64,000 nt of DNA from positions 558,001 to 622,000 of the forward strand of contig NZ_AUFN01000010.1 in the NCBI RefSeq assembly GCF_000426525.1, read 5' to 3'. Positions 15,666 through 25,599 of the stretch are shown here, in pieces (within the stretch, counting starts at the first letter, position 1; every line of letters starts with the position of its first letter). Under the pieces are notes generated by a model that saw only the letters and a program-made list of their open reading frames with translations, searched no databases and was not told where the DNA came from. This DNA comes from Nocardioides alkalitolerans DSM 16699 (GTDB lineage: Bacteria > Actinomycetota > Actinomycetes > Propionibacteriales > Nocardioidaceae). A program made the translations under genes and the position numbers.

Positions 15666-16927
15666 TGTTCACATCGACATCCCCCCTGCGCCGTCCCCTC
15701 CCCACCGCCGTCCTGAGCGTGCTCGCGCTCGGCGCCGTCGCCGCCTGTGGCACCGACACCGCCGACCGGAGCGACTCCGGCGACACCCCGGAGACCACCT
15801 CCGCCGCTCCTGCCTCCGACGTCGTCGAGGCCGCCGGTCCCGAGCCCCGCCTCGCCGTCACCTACGACGGCGGCGTGCTGGTGCTCGACGCCGACTCCGG
15901 CGAGGTGCTCGCCGACGAGGCGCTCGACGGCTTCCTCCGCGTCAACCCGGCCGGCGACGACCGCCACGTCTTCGTCAGCGCCGCGGGCGGCTTCACCGCC
16001 CTCGACCTCGGCAGCTGGACCGAGGCGCACGGCGACCACGGCCACTCCTGGACCACCGACCCCCGCCTCACCGACGTCTCCTTCGACGCCGAGGAGCCCG
16101 GCCACGTCGTCGTGCACGACGGCATCACGACGCTCTTCGACGACGGCACCGGCGACATCACGTCGTTCCGGTCGGCCGACCTCGCCGAGGGCGCCCCCGC
16201 CACGGAGTCGTTCACGTCGGACGCGCCGCACCACGGGGTCGCCGTGCACCTGCCGGACGGCAACCTGCTCCAGACCGTCGGCGACTCCGAGAGCCGCTCG
16301 GGCGTCCGGCTCGTCACCGCGTCGGGCACGGAGCTGGCCGCGAGCGGGGAGTGCCCCGGTGTGCACGGCGAGACCTTCGCCGCCGAGACGATCGTCGTCG
16401 GCTGCGAGGACGGGGTGCTCGTCGTCGACGGCCGCACGATCACGAAGGTGGCGAGCCCCGACGCGTACGGGCGCATCGGCAACCAGGCCGGCTCCCCCGT
16501 CTCCCCCGTCGTGCTCGGCGACTACAAGTCCGACCCCGACGCCGAGCTCGAGCGCCCGACCCGCGTCAGCCTCGTCGACACCGAGACCGCCACCCTGCGC
16601 CTCGTCGACCTGCCGGCCAGCTACACCTTCCGCTCGCTGGGCCGCGGCCCGGCCGGCGAGGCCCTGGTGCTCGGCACCGACGGCAACCTGCACGTGATCG
16701 ACCCCGCCACCGGCGAGCTCACGTCGTCGGTCCCCGTCGTGGCGCCGTGGGAGGAGTCGGAGGTCTGGCAGGAGCCGCGCCCCGCGCTGTTCGTGCAGGA
16801 CGGCACCGCCTACGTGACCGAGCCCGCCACCAGCGAGGTGCACGTCGTCGACCTGGCGTCGTCGGCCGTCACCGCGAGCCACGCGCTGCCCGAGGTGCCG
16901 AACGAGATCACCGGCAACGCGGGCTGA
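15665..16927 (+). CDS. aztD: Zinc metallochaperone lipoprotein AztD
   Basis: 420-residue secreted lipoprotein. A signal peptide with RR near its start ends in the lipobox AVAAC, with lipid Cys near residue 29. A Thr/Ser/Pro linker is followed by a beta-propeller-like body. The His-rich segment EAHGDHGHSW and the APHHG loop are typical of AztD, which passes zinc to the AztC solute-binding protein of a zinc ABC importer. No aztABC genes are nearby. The GTG at 15665 is preferred because the two upstream ATGs lie inside the -10 box and Zur-like operator; transcription would start about at the GTG, giving a leaderless message. Confidence 0.8.
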   Translation: MFTSTSPLRRPLPTAVLSVLALGAVAACGTDTADRSDSGDTPETTSAAPASDVVEAAGPEPRLAVTYDGGVLVLDADSGEVLADEALDGFLRVNPAGDDRHVFVSAAGGFTALDLGSWTEAHGDHGHSWTTDPRLTDVSFDAEEPGHVVVHDGITTLFDDGTGDITSFRSADLAEGAPATESFTSDAPHHGVAVHLPDGNLLQTVGDSESRSGVRLVTASGTELAASGECPGVHGETFAAETIVVGCEDGVLVVDGRTITKVASPDAYGRIGNQAGSPVSPVVLGDYKSDPDAELERPTRVSLVDTETATLRLVDLPASYTFRSLGRGPAGEALVLGTDGNLHVIDPATGELTSSVPVVAPWEESEVWQEPRPALFVQDGTAYVTEPATSEVHVVDLASSAVTASHALPEVPNEITGNAG

Positions 16928-16972
16928 CCCGCGACCGCCCCGGGCGGACCACCGCGTGCCAGGATCGGCGGC

Positions 16973-17689
16973 GTGAGCACCCACATCGCCGCCGGTCCTG
17001 GCGCGGTCGCGCCCCTCGTCCTCATGCCGGGCGACCCCCTGCGCGCCCGCTGGATCGCCGAGACGTTCCTCGACGACGCGGTCTGCTACTCCGAGGTGCG
17101 CGGCATGCTCGGCTACACCGGCACCGTCGACGGGCGTCCCGTCTCGGTGCAGGGCTCCGGCATGGGTGCGCCCTCGATGTCGATCTACGTCCACGAGCTC
17201 TTCACGTCGTACGACGTGCGCGCGATCGTGCGGGTCGGCTCCTGCGGAGCGATCAGCGACCGGCTCGGGCTGCGCGACGTCGTGCTGGCGTCAGCCACCC
17301 ACACCGACAGCGCGCTCAACCGGCTGACGTTCGAGGGCCTCGACTTCGCGCCGGCCGCCGACTTCGACCTGCTGCGCGCCGCCGTCGACGCCGCCCCGTC
17401 GCACCTCGCCGGCGCCACGGCGCTCGTCGGCACCGTCTTCTCGAGCGACTCCTTCTACCCGACGCGGCCCGAGCTGGGCACGCGGCTGGCGGAGCACGGC
17501 GCCCTCGCCGTCGAGATGGAGACGAGCGCGCTCTACACGCTCGCCGCCCGGTTCGGGCGGCGGGCGCTCGCCGTCTGCACCGTCTCCGACCACCTGCTCA
17601 CCGGCGCCGAGACCACCGCGCTCGAGCGGCAGGAGTCGTTCGCGGCCATGGTCGGGATCGGGCTCGACGCACTGCTCGCCGTCGACTGA
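16973..17689 (+). CDS. deoD: Purine nucleoside phosphorylase (DeoD-type)
   Basis: 238-residue nucleoside phosphorylase of the hexameric DeoD family, splitting purine (deoxy)ribonucleosides with phosphate to base and sugar 1-phosphate. Landmarks are MPGDPLRARWIAE (phosphate loop), GSGMGAPSMSIY, VRVGSCGAI, ALAVEMETSALY with the ribose-binding Glu, and CTVSDHLLTG with the catalytic Asp. Length is normal. It begins 45 bp after aztD and could be co-transcribed. It ends 24 bp from the convergent adnB. Confidence 0.92.
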   Translation: MSTHIAAGPGAVAPLVLMPGDPLRARWIAETFLDDAVCYSEVRGMLGYTGTVDGRPVSVQGSGMGAPSMSIYVHELFTSYDVRAIVRVGSCGAISDRLGLRDVVLASATHTDSALNRLTFEGLDFAPAADFDLLRAAVDAAPSHLAGATALVGTVFSSDSFYPTRPELGTRLAEHGALAVEMETSALYTLAARFGRRALAVCTVSDHLLTGAETTALERQESFAAMVGIGLDALLAVD

Positions 17690-17713
17690 GGCTCCGCGTC
17701 TGCGCGGCCTGCT

Positions 17714-20700
17714 TCAGTCGGCCGCCGTCGCGTCGACCAGCAGGGCGGCGATGCCGTCGCGGTCGGGCAGGTCGTCGGGCACGACGAGCCGCCCCGAGCG
17801 GACGTGGAAGAACGCCGCGCGCACCCGTTCGACCGGAAGCCCCCGCAGGTCGGCCCAGGCCTGGCGGTAGAGCGCGAGCTGGAGGGGGTCGGCGTTCTCG
17901 GCCCGGCCGGTCTTCCAGTCGACGACCAGGAACGCCGGGGCGTCCGGGTCGTCGGGGCGGGCCGGCTCGGCGTACACCGCGTCGATGCGACCCCGCACCA
18001 CCTGGCCCGCGACGACGAGGGCGAACGGCGTCTCGACGGCCACCGGCACCCGGTCGGCGAACGGCCCGGCCTCGAAGGCCGCCACCACCTCCGCGAGGTC
18101 GTCGGCGCCGTCGATGCCGAGGTCGCCGCGGCCGGGCAGCTCGTCGGGGTCGAAGAGGTCCTGCTGGCCGAAGCGGGCCTCGACCCAGGCGTGGAACCGG
18201 GTGCCGAAGCGGGCCGCCGACGACGGCGGCCGCGGCATCGGGCGGGCCAGGTCGCGCGCCACGGCGTCCGGGTCGTCGCGCAGGCGCGCCAGGGTCGTCG
18301 CGGAGAGGCTGGTCGGCAGCGGTACGGCGACCTCGGTGGCCCGGTCCCGCCGTACCTCCGTCAGCAGCCGCTCGATCTCCTCGTCCCACTCCGCCACCTC
18401 GGCGATGCCGACGATGTCGAGGTCGGCGTCGTCGGACTCGTCCGCCTCCCCCGCCGCCAGGCGCCGCTGCTCCGCCCGGACCAGGGCCGCCGCGGCGATG
18501 CGACGCTCGGCCTCGGCGGTGCGCGTGGTCACCGGCCACGGCTCGGGCGCACGGCCCGCCTGCAGCGGGTTGGGGGTGCCCTTCTCCGGCTTCTCCACCC
18601 AGCGCTCGGGCTCGCCGCCCGCGTCGCGGACCGTCTCCGCGAGGGTCACCAGGTAGGGCGAGGGGCCGACCGGCGTGGCCCGGGACTCGTTCCAGACGTA
18701 CGCCGACGCCACCAGCTCGTGGCGCGCCCGGGTGAAGGCCACGTAGCCGAGCCGGAGCTCCTCCGTCGCCTCGTGCACCTTCGCCGTGGCGCGCAGCTCG
18801 TCGATGTCGGCCTTCTCGTAGCCGCGCAGCTGCGGCACGTCCTGGGCGTCGCCGCGCAACGCGGAGGGCAGCACGGCGGGCCCGGTCACCCACTGGGTGC
18901 GCGTCTGCTTCGTCGGGAACTTCTCCTCGCACACGCCCACGCAGAAGACGACGTCCCACTCGAGGCCCTTCGCCCGGTGGACCGTCAGCAGCTTGACCGA
19001 GTCGGCCTCGGTCGGCGTCGCGACGTCGAGGCCGGTGCCCATCTCGTCCTCGGCCGTCAGGTAGGCGAGGAGGGCACCCAGGCTGACGTCACCGTCGACC
19101 GCCTGGAAGTCGGCCACCGCCCGCACGAAGAGGTCGAGGTTGTCGCGCCGGGCCGCGGCCGCCGGGCTCACCGAGCTGGCGAGCTCGACGTCGATGCCGC
19201 AGACGTCGACGATGCGCCGCACCAGGTCGAGCAGCGGCTCGCCCGCGTGGCCGCGGAGGTGGCGCAGCTCGGAGGCGAGGAGACCGATCCGGGTGCGGGC
19301 CACGGCGGAGTAGGGGTAGTCCCGCTGCTCCCCCGGGTCGTCGAGCGCGTCGCACAGCGACGAGATCTCCGTCGGGTCGGCGCCCTCGACGGCGACCGCG
19401 AGGGCCTCCTCGACCGTCCGCTCGAGGTCGCCGCCCGGTCCGGTGGCCGCCAGGTCGCGGGCCCGTCGGCCGAGGATCGCCAGGTCGCGCGGGCCCAGCG
19501 CCCACCGCGGACCGGTGAGCAGCGTGAGCGCGGAGGCGTTGGCCGTGAGGTCGTGGAGCAGGGTGAGGGTCGCGACGACCTCCGCGACCTCGGGCAGCCG
19601 CAGCAGGCCCGAGAGACCGACGATCTCCACCGGCACCTCGCGCGAGGTGAGGGCGTCGAACACGTCGGCGGCGTGCTTGTTCTCCCGGGTCAGCACCCCG
19701 ATCTCGCGCCACTCCGTGCCGTCGGCGTGTGCCGCGAGCACCTGGTCGGCGAGCCAGGCGCGCTCGTCGTCGTACGTGTCGTGCACGGCCACCCGGACGC
19801 GACCCGGTCCGGCACCCGCCGGCGCCCGGAGCGGCTGCACGCCGGCGTACGCCGCGTAGAGGGGCGCGGCGAGCCGGTTGGCGGCCTCGAGGATGACGCG
19901 GTCGGAGCGCCGGTTCACCGTGAGCGTGTGGGTGGGGACGTCGGGCGACCCGTCGGCTCGGGGGAAGTCACGGCCGAACCCGAGGATGTTGGAGACCGAC
20001 GCACCCCGCCAGCCGTAGATGGCCTGGTTGGGGTCGCCGACGGCCGTCACGGCGTGGCCGCGGCCGGTGGCCGGGTCGGGCCCGGAGAAGAGCTTGCGCA
20101 GCAGCAGGGCCTGCGCCACCGAGGTGTCCTGGTACTCGTCGAGCAGCACCACGGCGTGCTTGTCGCGCTCGGCGCGGCCCACGTCGTCGTACTCGTCGGC
20201 GAGGCGGGCGGCGAGGGCGATCTGGTCGGAGAAGTCCATGAGGCCGAGGTCGGACTTGAGCCGGCGGTAGGCGACGACGAGGTCGAGCAGCTCGTCGCGG
20301 CGACCGATCGTGTTGACCACCTTCTCCAGGTCGGCGCGCGCCCGGGACGTCTCGAGGGAGGCGAGGAAGCGGGGCAGCTCCCGCTCCTGGAACGCCCGGA
20401 GGTCGTCGATCGAGACCAGGTGCTCGCTGAGGGCGCCCTCGAGCGCCAGGATGTACCCGACCACGGTGGCCGGGTGGTCGCTGAGCAGCTGGACCGGACG
20501 GTGGTGGCGGGCGACGGCCCGGGCGGCGAGCTGGTAGCGGGAGGCGTCGGCCATCACCCGGGTGTCGGGCTCGTGGCCGATGCGCAGGCCGTGCTCGGTC
20601 AGGAGCGAGGCGGCGTAGGCGTTGTAGGTGGCCACGGTCGGCTCGAGCACCTCGCCGGCCTCGTCGTCGGCCGGCCCGGCCACCGGACCGAGGCCGGCGA

Positions 20701-21004
20701 CCCTGAGGGCCTCCCGGACCCGGGTCGAGAGCTCGCGGGCCGCCTTCGTGGTGAAGGTGAGGCCGAGGATCTGCTCGGGTCGCACCTGACCGGTCGCCAC
20801 GAGGTAGACGACCCGCGCCGCCATGAGCGTGGTCTTGCCGGAGCCGGCGCCGGCGATGACGACCGCCGGGCTCAGCGGCGCGCTGACGGCCTCCCACTGC
20901 TCGTCGCTGACCGGGTAGGCGGCCTTCATCACGTGCTGGAGCGCGACCGGGTCGTCGAGCACGAGCGGCTCCCGCTCCGGCCCCTGCGGCTCGGCGGCGC
21001 TCAC
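17714..21004 (-). CDS. adnB: AdnB subunit of the AdnAB helicase-nuclease
   Basis: 1096-residue UvrD/RecB-like helicase-nuclease subunit. Motif I is AGAGSGKTT (51-59), motif II DEYQDTS, motif III GDPNQAIYGWRGAS, motif V TVHRAKGLEWD and motif VI YVAFTRARHE. The C-terminal RecB-type nuclease domain has FGTRFHAWVEARFG, GRIDAVY and VDWKTGRAE. AdnAB is the actinobacterial double-strand-break end-resection machine, replacing RecBCD/AddAB. The GTG at 21004 overlaps the adnA stop (GTGA). Assignment as the B subunit follows the mycobacterial order (adnA then adnB) and the lack of the C-x2-C-x5-C iron-sulfur motif seen in its partner. Confidence 0.9.
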   Translation of the reverse strand: MSAAEPQGPEREPLVLDDPVALQHVMKAAYPVSDEQWEAVSAPLSPAVVIAGAGSGKTTLMAARVVYLVATGQVRPEQILGLTFTTKAARELSTRVREALRVAGLGPVAGPADDEAGEVLEPTVATYNAYAASLLTEHGLRIGHEPDTRVMADASRYQLAARAVARHHRPVQLLSDHPATVVGYILALEGALSEHLVSIDDLRAFQERELPRFLASLETSRARADLEKVVNTIGRRDELLDLVVAYRRLKSDLGLMDFSDQIALAARLADEYDDVGRAERDKHAVVLLDEYQDTSVAQALLLRKLFSGPDPATGRGHAVTAVGDPNQAIYGWRGASVSNILGFGRDFPRADGSPDVPTHTLTVNRRSDRVILEAANRLAAPLYAAYAGVQPLRAPAGAGPGRVRVAVHDTYDDERAWLADQVLAAHADGTEWREIGVLTRENKHAADVFDALTSREVPVEIVGLSGLLRLPEVAEVVATLTLLHDLTANASALTLLTGPRWALGPRDLAILGRRARDLAATGPGGDLERTVEEALAVAVEGADPTEISSLCDALDDPGEQRDYPYSAVARTRIGLLASELRHLRGHAGEPLLDLVRRIVDVCGIDVELASSVSPAAAARRDNLDLFVRAVADFQAVDGDVSLGALLAYLTAEDEMGTGLDVATPTEADSVKLLTVHRAKGLEWDVVFCVGVCEEKFPTKQTRTQWVTGPAVLPSALRGDAQDVPQLRGYEKADIDELRATAKVHEATEELRLGYVAFTRARHELVASAYVWNESRATPVGPSPYLVTLAETVRDAGGEPERWVEKPEKGTPNPLQAGRAPEPWPVTTRTAEAERRIAAAALVRAEQRRLAAGEADESDDADLDIVGIAEVAEWDEEIERLLTEVRRDRATEVAVPLPTSLSATTLARLRDDPDAVARDLARPMPRPPSSAARFGTRFHAWVEARFGQQDLFDPDELPGRGDLGIDGADDLAEVVAAFEAGPFADRVPVAVETPFALVVAGQVVRGRIDAVYAEPARPDDPDAPAFLVVDWKTGRAENADPLQLALYRQAWADLRGLPVERVRAAFFHVRSGRLVVPDDLPDRDGIAALLVDATAAD

Positions 21005-24000
21005 GACAGCACCGTCCCGGCGCCCTTGGCCGGGCAGACGGGCACGAACGCGCAGTCGTCGCAGTGCTTGCCCACGCGGGCGGAGAACTCCTCGCAGCGG
21101 ATCACCGCGACGGCCTCCGCGAGCTGGGTCTGCACGAGCAGCCGGCCGTCGGCGTCGGGCTCCTGGGGGCCCTGCAGCTGCACCTTCACCACGCCCCGGG
21201 CCTCCTTGCGCAGCTGCACGAGCTCGGCGCCGCCGGAGCGCGCCGGGCGGTGCTCGGGCGGCACCAGGTGGTCGGCCGCGCCGTGGTCGACGGCCAGCTG
21301 GTAGAGGCCGAGCTGGGGGTGCTGGTCGACCTCGGCGCCCGTGGGCGGGTACTTGCCGGTCTTGAGGTCGACCACGACGACCCGGTGCTGGTCGTCGACC
21401 TCGAGCCGGTCGGCGAAGCCGTTCAGCACGACCCGCTCGCCGTCGTCGAGGGTCACCTCGGCGCGCAGGCGCTGCTCGACGCCGACGACCGCGCGGGCGT
21501 CGGCGCGCGTGTGCCAGCGCAGGAACCGGAGCAGCGCGGCGTGGGCCTCCGCCCGCTCCCGGGCGCTCGACCACGGCGTGCGGAAGGGGATCTGGGGCCA
21601 GACCTCGTCGACGTACGCCATCAGCTCGTCGACCCTTGCCGGATCGCCCGGCAGCTCGTGCTTCGCGACCCGCTCGGCGAGGGCGTGCAGCACGAGGCCG
21701 AAGCCCTGCGACGCGGTGCTCACCGAGCTGCCCCCGGCCTCCCGCTCCAGGAACCAGCGCATCGGGCAGGTCAGCACGGAGGTCAGGGTGCTGGCCGAGA
21801 TCGTGAGCGGCGCGTCGACCGGGCGGACGGGCGCGTCGGCCACGCTGAGGCCGCGCGTGCCCCACCAGGAACCGGGGTCGGCGGCGGGGACCACCGGGCG
21901 CCCGGCCGCGTCGGTGACGGCAGCGAGCCGGGCCAGCCGGCGGGCGGCCGCACCGCGGAGGTCGTCGGGCTGCGCGGGGTCGGCGACCGTACGGCGCAGG
22001 TGGGCGACCATGCCGGCCATCGAGAGCGGGCGGCGCGGGCGGCCCTGACGGTGCTGGGCGGGCGCGCCGAGCTCGGCGAGGAAGCGCGAGGGCTGCTCGC
22101 CGTCGTCCTCCGGGGAGCGCACGGCCGTGACGACCAGGCGGTCGCGGGCGCGGGTGCAGGCGACGTAGAAGAGGCGGCGCTCCTCCATGAGCGCCTCCCG
22201 GACGCCCGGCGGGGGCACGAGGCCGACCTCGCGCGGGCCGATGCGGTCGGGCTGCAGCAGGGTGGCGCGGCGGCGCAGGTCGGGCCAGCCCTCCTCCTGG
22301 ACGTGGGCCACGACGACGAGGGGCCACTCGAGACCCTTGGAGCGGTGGGCCGTGAGCAGGCGGACCGCGTCGCCCCGGATGCCGCGGTCGGCCAGGGTGT
22401 CGCCGGGGATCTCCTGGGCCGAGAGGGTGGCGAGGAAGGTGGCCACGCTCGTGTGACCGCGCTGCTCCTCGGTCTTGGCGGCCGCCTCGAAGAGGGCGAC
22501 GATCGCGTCCAGGTCGCGGTGGGCGCGACGGCCACCGGGGCCGCCGTGGGCCGTCGAGGCGCGGAGCCGGGCCGGCCACGACGTGCCGGACCAGAGGTCC
22601 CACAGGACCTCCTCCGCGGTACCGCCGTCGTCCATGCGGAGGCGCGCGGCACGGAGCAGGTCACCGAAGACGGCGGCCTTGGCGGCGCCCGCGACCTCGA
22701 CGTCGGTGAGGAGGCCGGGTTCCAGGACGGCCTCGCGCAGCAGCTCCGGCGACGACCGGGGCGGGCGCTCCTCGGCCGTTGCCCGCTCCTTCTCGACCGC
22801 CCGCACGTGCCGGGCGAGCGCCCGGACCTCGGTGGCGTCGAGGCTCGCCAGCGGCGAGGTCAGCAGGGCGTGGACCTGGTCGGGGCCGACGTACCCCGGC
22901 GCGTCGGGGTCGTCGACGTCGCGGTGGACGACGGCGCGCAGGGCGTCGAGCAGCGGGGCGGCCGCGGGCTCCCGCACGAGCGGCAGCTCGTCGGCCGCCA
23001 CCTCGACGGGGACGCCGGCCGCCCCGAGGGCGCGGCGCATCGCGGGCAGGGTGGAGCGACCGGAGCGGGCGAGGACCGCCATGTCGCCCCAGGCGACCCC
23101 GTCCTCCAGGTGGGCCCGGCGGAGGAGGTCGGCGAGGTGCTCGGCCTCGGCCCGCTCCGTGTCGAAGGTCAGCACCTCGACGTGGTCGCGGGTGGTGCGG
23201 GCGGCCGGCTGCGGGTGCTGGAACACCTCGCGCGCCTCGGGGCTGATGCTGCCGGTGAGGCTGAGCCGCGAGGCGACGTTGCCGGCGACGCGCAGGATGC
23301 GTGGGCCGAAGCGGCGGGTGGTCGCGAGCACGACGACGTCGGCCGGTGCGCCGTCGGTGCGCGGGAACGACCGCGGGAAGTCGAGGATGCCGCGCACGTC
23401 CGCGCCGCGGAACCCGTAGATGGACTGGTGGGGGTCGCCCACGACGACGAGGTCGCGGCCGTCGCCGGCGATGGCGCGCAGCAGCCGGACCTGGCCGGGG
23501 TCGGTGTCCTGGTACTCGTCGACGAAGACGTGGCGGTGACGCTCGCGCAGCTCGGTGCGGTGCTCCTCGGCCTCCAGGACGGCCCGACGGATCAGGTCGG
23601 CGTAGTCGATGGCGCCGGCGAGGTCGAGCACGTCGAGGTACTGGTCGAGGAACAGGCCGGCGGCGGCGAACTCGGCGATGCCCTCGGTGCGGCCGAGCTC
23701 GGTCAGCTCCTCGGCGGAGAGCCCCTTCTCGCGCGCCCGGGCGAGCACCCCGTGGACCTCGCGGGCGAACCCGCGGGTGCCCACGGCGCGACGCAGCGAC
23801 TCCGGCCACTGCACGGACTCGGGGGCGTCGGTGAGCAGCTCGGCCAGCACGACGTCCTGCTCCGGGGCGGACAGCAGGCGCAGGGGCGCCGTGTAGAGCT
23901 CGGGCGGCGAGTAGCGCCGGATCAGCTGGTAGGCGAAGGAGTGGAAGGTGGAGCAGATCGCGGCCCCGGTGGTGCGGCCGAGGCGGGCGGTGACGCGGTC

Positions 24001-24327
24001 GCGCAGCTGCTCGGCGGCCTTGCGGGAGAAGGTGAGCGCGAGCACCGAGGACGGGTCGGCGCCGCGGTTCTCCACCCGGTCGACGATGGCCTCGACGAGC
24101 GTCGTGGTCTTGCCCGTGCCCGGACCGGCCAGCACGAGCAGCGGGCCTCCCCGGTGGTCGACGACGCGCTGCTGGTGGGGGTCGAGCGTCGGCGGGGCGA
24201 CGGGCTCGGCGCTGGCGGGCACGAGCCGGTACGTCGGACCCGCGGCCTCGCGGGTGCGTGCGGGGCGGCGCGTCGTACCCCCGCGTGCTCCGCCCGCACC
24301 GCCCCGTCGATCAGCCATGGGAGCCAT
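21001..24327 (-). CDS. adnA: AdnA subunit of the AdnAB helicase-nuclease
   Basis: Up to 1108 residues. Motif I is AGPGTGKTT (67-75), motif II VDEYQDTD (269-276), motif III GDPHQSIYGFRGAD, motif V TAHRSKGLEW and motif VI YVACTRARDR. The C-terminal nuclease domain contains LNGFADRLE and VVDLKTGK (catalytic Asp 987, Lys 989). It is flanked by Cys residues of an iron-sulfur site: LTCPMRW before it and C-x2-C-x5-C (C1089, C1092, C1098) after it, the AdnA/AddB pattern. It works with AdnB in DNA end resection. Two start codons are close together (ATG 24327 and ATG 24318); the choice is open. Confidence 0.9.
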   Translation of the reverse strand: MAPMADRRGGAGGARGGTTRRPARTREAAGPTYRLVPASAEPVAPPTLDPHQQRVVDHRGGPLLVLAGPGTGKTTTLVEAIVDRVENRGADPSSVLALTFSRKAAEQLRDRVTARLGRTTGAAICSTFHSFAYQLIRRYSPPELYTAPLRLLSAPEQDVVLAELLTDAPESVQWPESLRRAVGTRGFAREVHGVLARAREKGLSAEELTELGRTEGIAEFAAAGLFLDQYLDVLDLAGAIDYADLIRRAVLEAEEHRTELRERHRHVFVDEYQDTDPGQVRLLRAIAGDGRDLVVVGDPHQSIYGFRGADVRGILDFPRSFPRTDGAPADVVVLATTRRFGPRILRVAGNVASRLSLTGSISPEAREVFQHPQPAARTTRDHVEVLTFDTERAEAEHLADLLRRAHLEDGVAWGDMAVLARSGRSTLPAMRRALGAAGVPVEVAADELPLVREPAAAPLLDALRAVVHRDVDDPDAPGYVGPDQVHALLTSPLASLDATEVRALARHVRAVEKERATAEERPPRSSPELLREAVLEPGLLTDVEVAGAAKAAVFGDLLRAARLRMDDGGTAEEVLWDLWSGTSWPARLRASTAHGGPGGRRAHRDLDAIVALFEAAAKTEEQRGHTSVATFLATLSAQEIPGDTLADRGIRGDAVRLLTAHRSKGLEWPLVVVAHVQEEGWPDLRRRATLLQPDRIGPREVGLVPPPGVREALMEERRLFYVACTRARDRLVVTAVRSPEDDGEQPSRFLAELGAPAQHRQGRPRRPLSMAGMVAHLRRTVADPAQPDDLRGAAARRLARLAAVTDAAGRPVVPAADPGSWWGTRGLSVADAPVRPVDAPLTISASTLTSVLTCPMRWFLEREAGGSSVSTASQGFGLVLHALAERVAKHELPGDPARVDELMAYVDEVWPQIPFRTPWSSARERAEAHAALLRFLRWHTRADARAVVGVEQRLRAEVTLDDGERVVLNGFADRLEVDDQHRVVVVDLKTGKYPPTGAEVDQHPQLGLYQLAVDHGAADHLVPPEHRPARSGGAELVQLRKEARGVVKVQLQGPQEPDADGRLLVQTQLAEAVAVIRCEEFSARVGKHCDDCAFVPVCPAKGAGTVLS

Positions 24328-24395
24328 CCCAGCACGGGCCGCCGACAGTCAGGCGGCCGACTCCGGTTCGTCGGGGTCGAGCACGCCGGGGGCCG

Positions 24396-24429
24396 GGTGC
24401 GGGCGCTCCTCCACAGGCCCGCCCGCACC
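24396..24429 (-). terminator. Hairpin after the amidohydrolase gene
   Basis: A perfect 9-bp inverted repeat (GGTGCGGGC at 24396-24404, GCCCGCACC at 24421-24429) begins seven bases past the stop of the ring-opening amidohydrolase gene. A second 7-bp pair (GGCCGCC at 24337-24343, GGCGGCC at 24352-24358) lies just ahead of adnA. Together they separate the catabolic operon from adnAB. No T-run is present. Confidence 0.5.
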
Positions 24430-24435
24430 AGCAGG

Positions 24436-25539
24436 TCAGCCGAGGTCGACGATCGCGGCGACCGGGCCGCCACCCTCGGGGCCCTGGTGCGCCGCGGAGA
24501 CCGACACGAAGATCGCCGGGTCGCCCGTGACGGCCGCCGCCACGCCGCCCACGGCCGCCTTGATCTGGCGGTGCCAGTGCACGTCGGAGTCGTCGAGCAT
24601 CGCGTTGCGGCGGCCGCGGACCTTGCCGTCCTGCGACGCCTCGCACTTGAGGAACAGGTTGACGACGCGACCGTCGAGGTCCGACGTGCGCGGGCGCTCG
24701 GGCAGGTCGAGGCCGGCGACGCGGATCGACTCCCACAGCCCGTCCTGGTCGAGCGCGTCGGTCATGACGGAGTGGCCGATGCGGTAGCGGCCGCCCACGC
24801 CCGTCGCGTTGCCGACCACGACGACCTGCGCGCGGTCCAGCTCGACGCCGGACGAGCAGGAGGCCACCGACGAGAAGAGCGTGCGGTCCTTGAGGACCTG
24901 GTCGTCGGTCGGCATCTCGATCTCGCCGAGCGCGACGGCGATGCCGAGCGCGGTGCCGCCGTTGGAGACGTCCATGGAGTAGAGGGTGTCCTCGGTGAAG
25001 ACGTCCTTGCCGCGCGACTTGGCGTCCTCGATGGTGCTCAGCGTCAGCAGGGGCGTCTTCGTCTGCACGTAGTGGACGTCCGCGACGTCGGTGATGCCGG
25101 CGCGCTCCATCGCGACCTTCACGGCGTCCGCGACCTTGCTGACCATCCCCGACCGGCCGATCTCCTCCGGCAGGAGCACCTCGCTCATCGCGAAGCCCAC
25201 CGTGAGGCGCTGCTCGTCCTTCGTGGCGTCGTCCGGCGCGTCCGTCGTGGCGAAGATCGTGGCGTGGGGGCTGATGACACCGTCGGTGCCGCCCGACCAC
25301 ACGATCGGGATCTCCTTGACCTTGGCCGGGTCGGCGCCCTTCTCCACGAGGACCTCGCGGAAGGCACGGTCCGCGATGATCCGCGTGTAGTCGTTGACCC
25401 CGCCGTTGCCCTCGGTCTTGCCGATGATCGCGACCACGCGGTCGGCGGCCATCACGCCCTCGTCGATGAGCTTCGCCAGCTCGGAGGCGTCGGCGACGGA
25501 GTGGATGGGGACCTTGCGGACTTCGATGGCGTCGGGCAC
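24436..25539 (-). CDS. Ring-opening amidohydrolase (cyanuric acid hydrolase/barbiturase family)
   Basis: 367-residue member of the small AtzD/barbiturase family, which hydrolytically opens cyanuric acid or barbituric acid rings. Three internal repeats each give a Ser-Lys pair; visible segments are [69 protein letters not shown] and [18 protein letters not shown] cannot tell cyanurate from barbiturate specificity by eye. It follows carbamate kinase on the same strand with a 60-bp gap and GAGAGGAAC before its GTG start. The nearby hyuAB genes support a role in degrading cyclic ureides or pyrimidine/triazine rings as nitrogen sources. Confidence 0.88.
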   Translation of the reverse strand: MPDAIEVRKVPIHSVADASELAKLIDEGVMAADRVVAIIGKTEGNGGVNDYTRIIADRAFREVLVEKGADPAKVKEIPIVWSGGTDGVISPHATIFATTDAPDDATKDEQRLTVGFAMSEVLLPEEIGRSGMVSKVADAVKVAMERAGITDVADVHYVQTKTPLLTLSTIEDAKSRGKDVFTEDTLYSMDVSNGGTALGIAVALGEIEMPTDDQVLKDRTLFSSVASCSSGVELDRAQVVVVGNATGVGGRYRIGHSVMTDALDQDGLWESIRVAGLDLPERPRTSDLDGRVVNLFLKCEASQDGKVRGRRNAMLDDSDVHWHRQIKAAVGGVAAAVTGDPAIFVSVSAAHQGPEGGGPVAAIVDLG

Positions 25540-25599
25540 GGGACGTTCCTCTCGGTGGACGGACTGGCGGGTGCTGCGGGTGAGGCTGGTGGTGACGGT

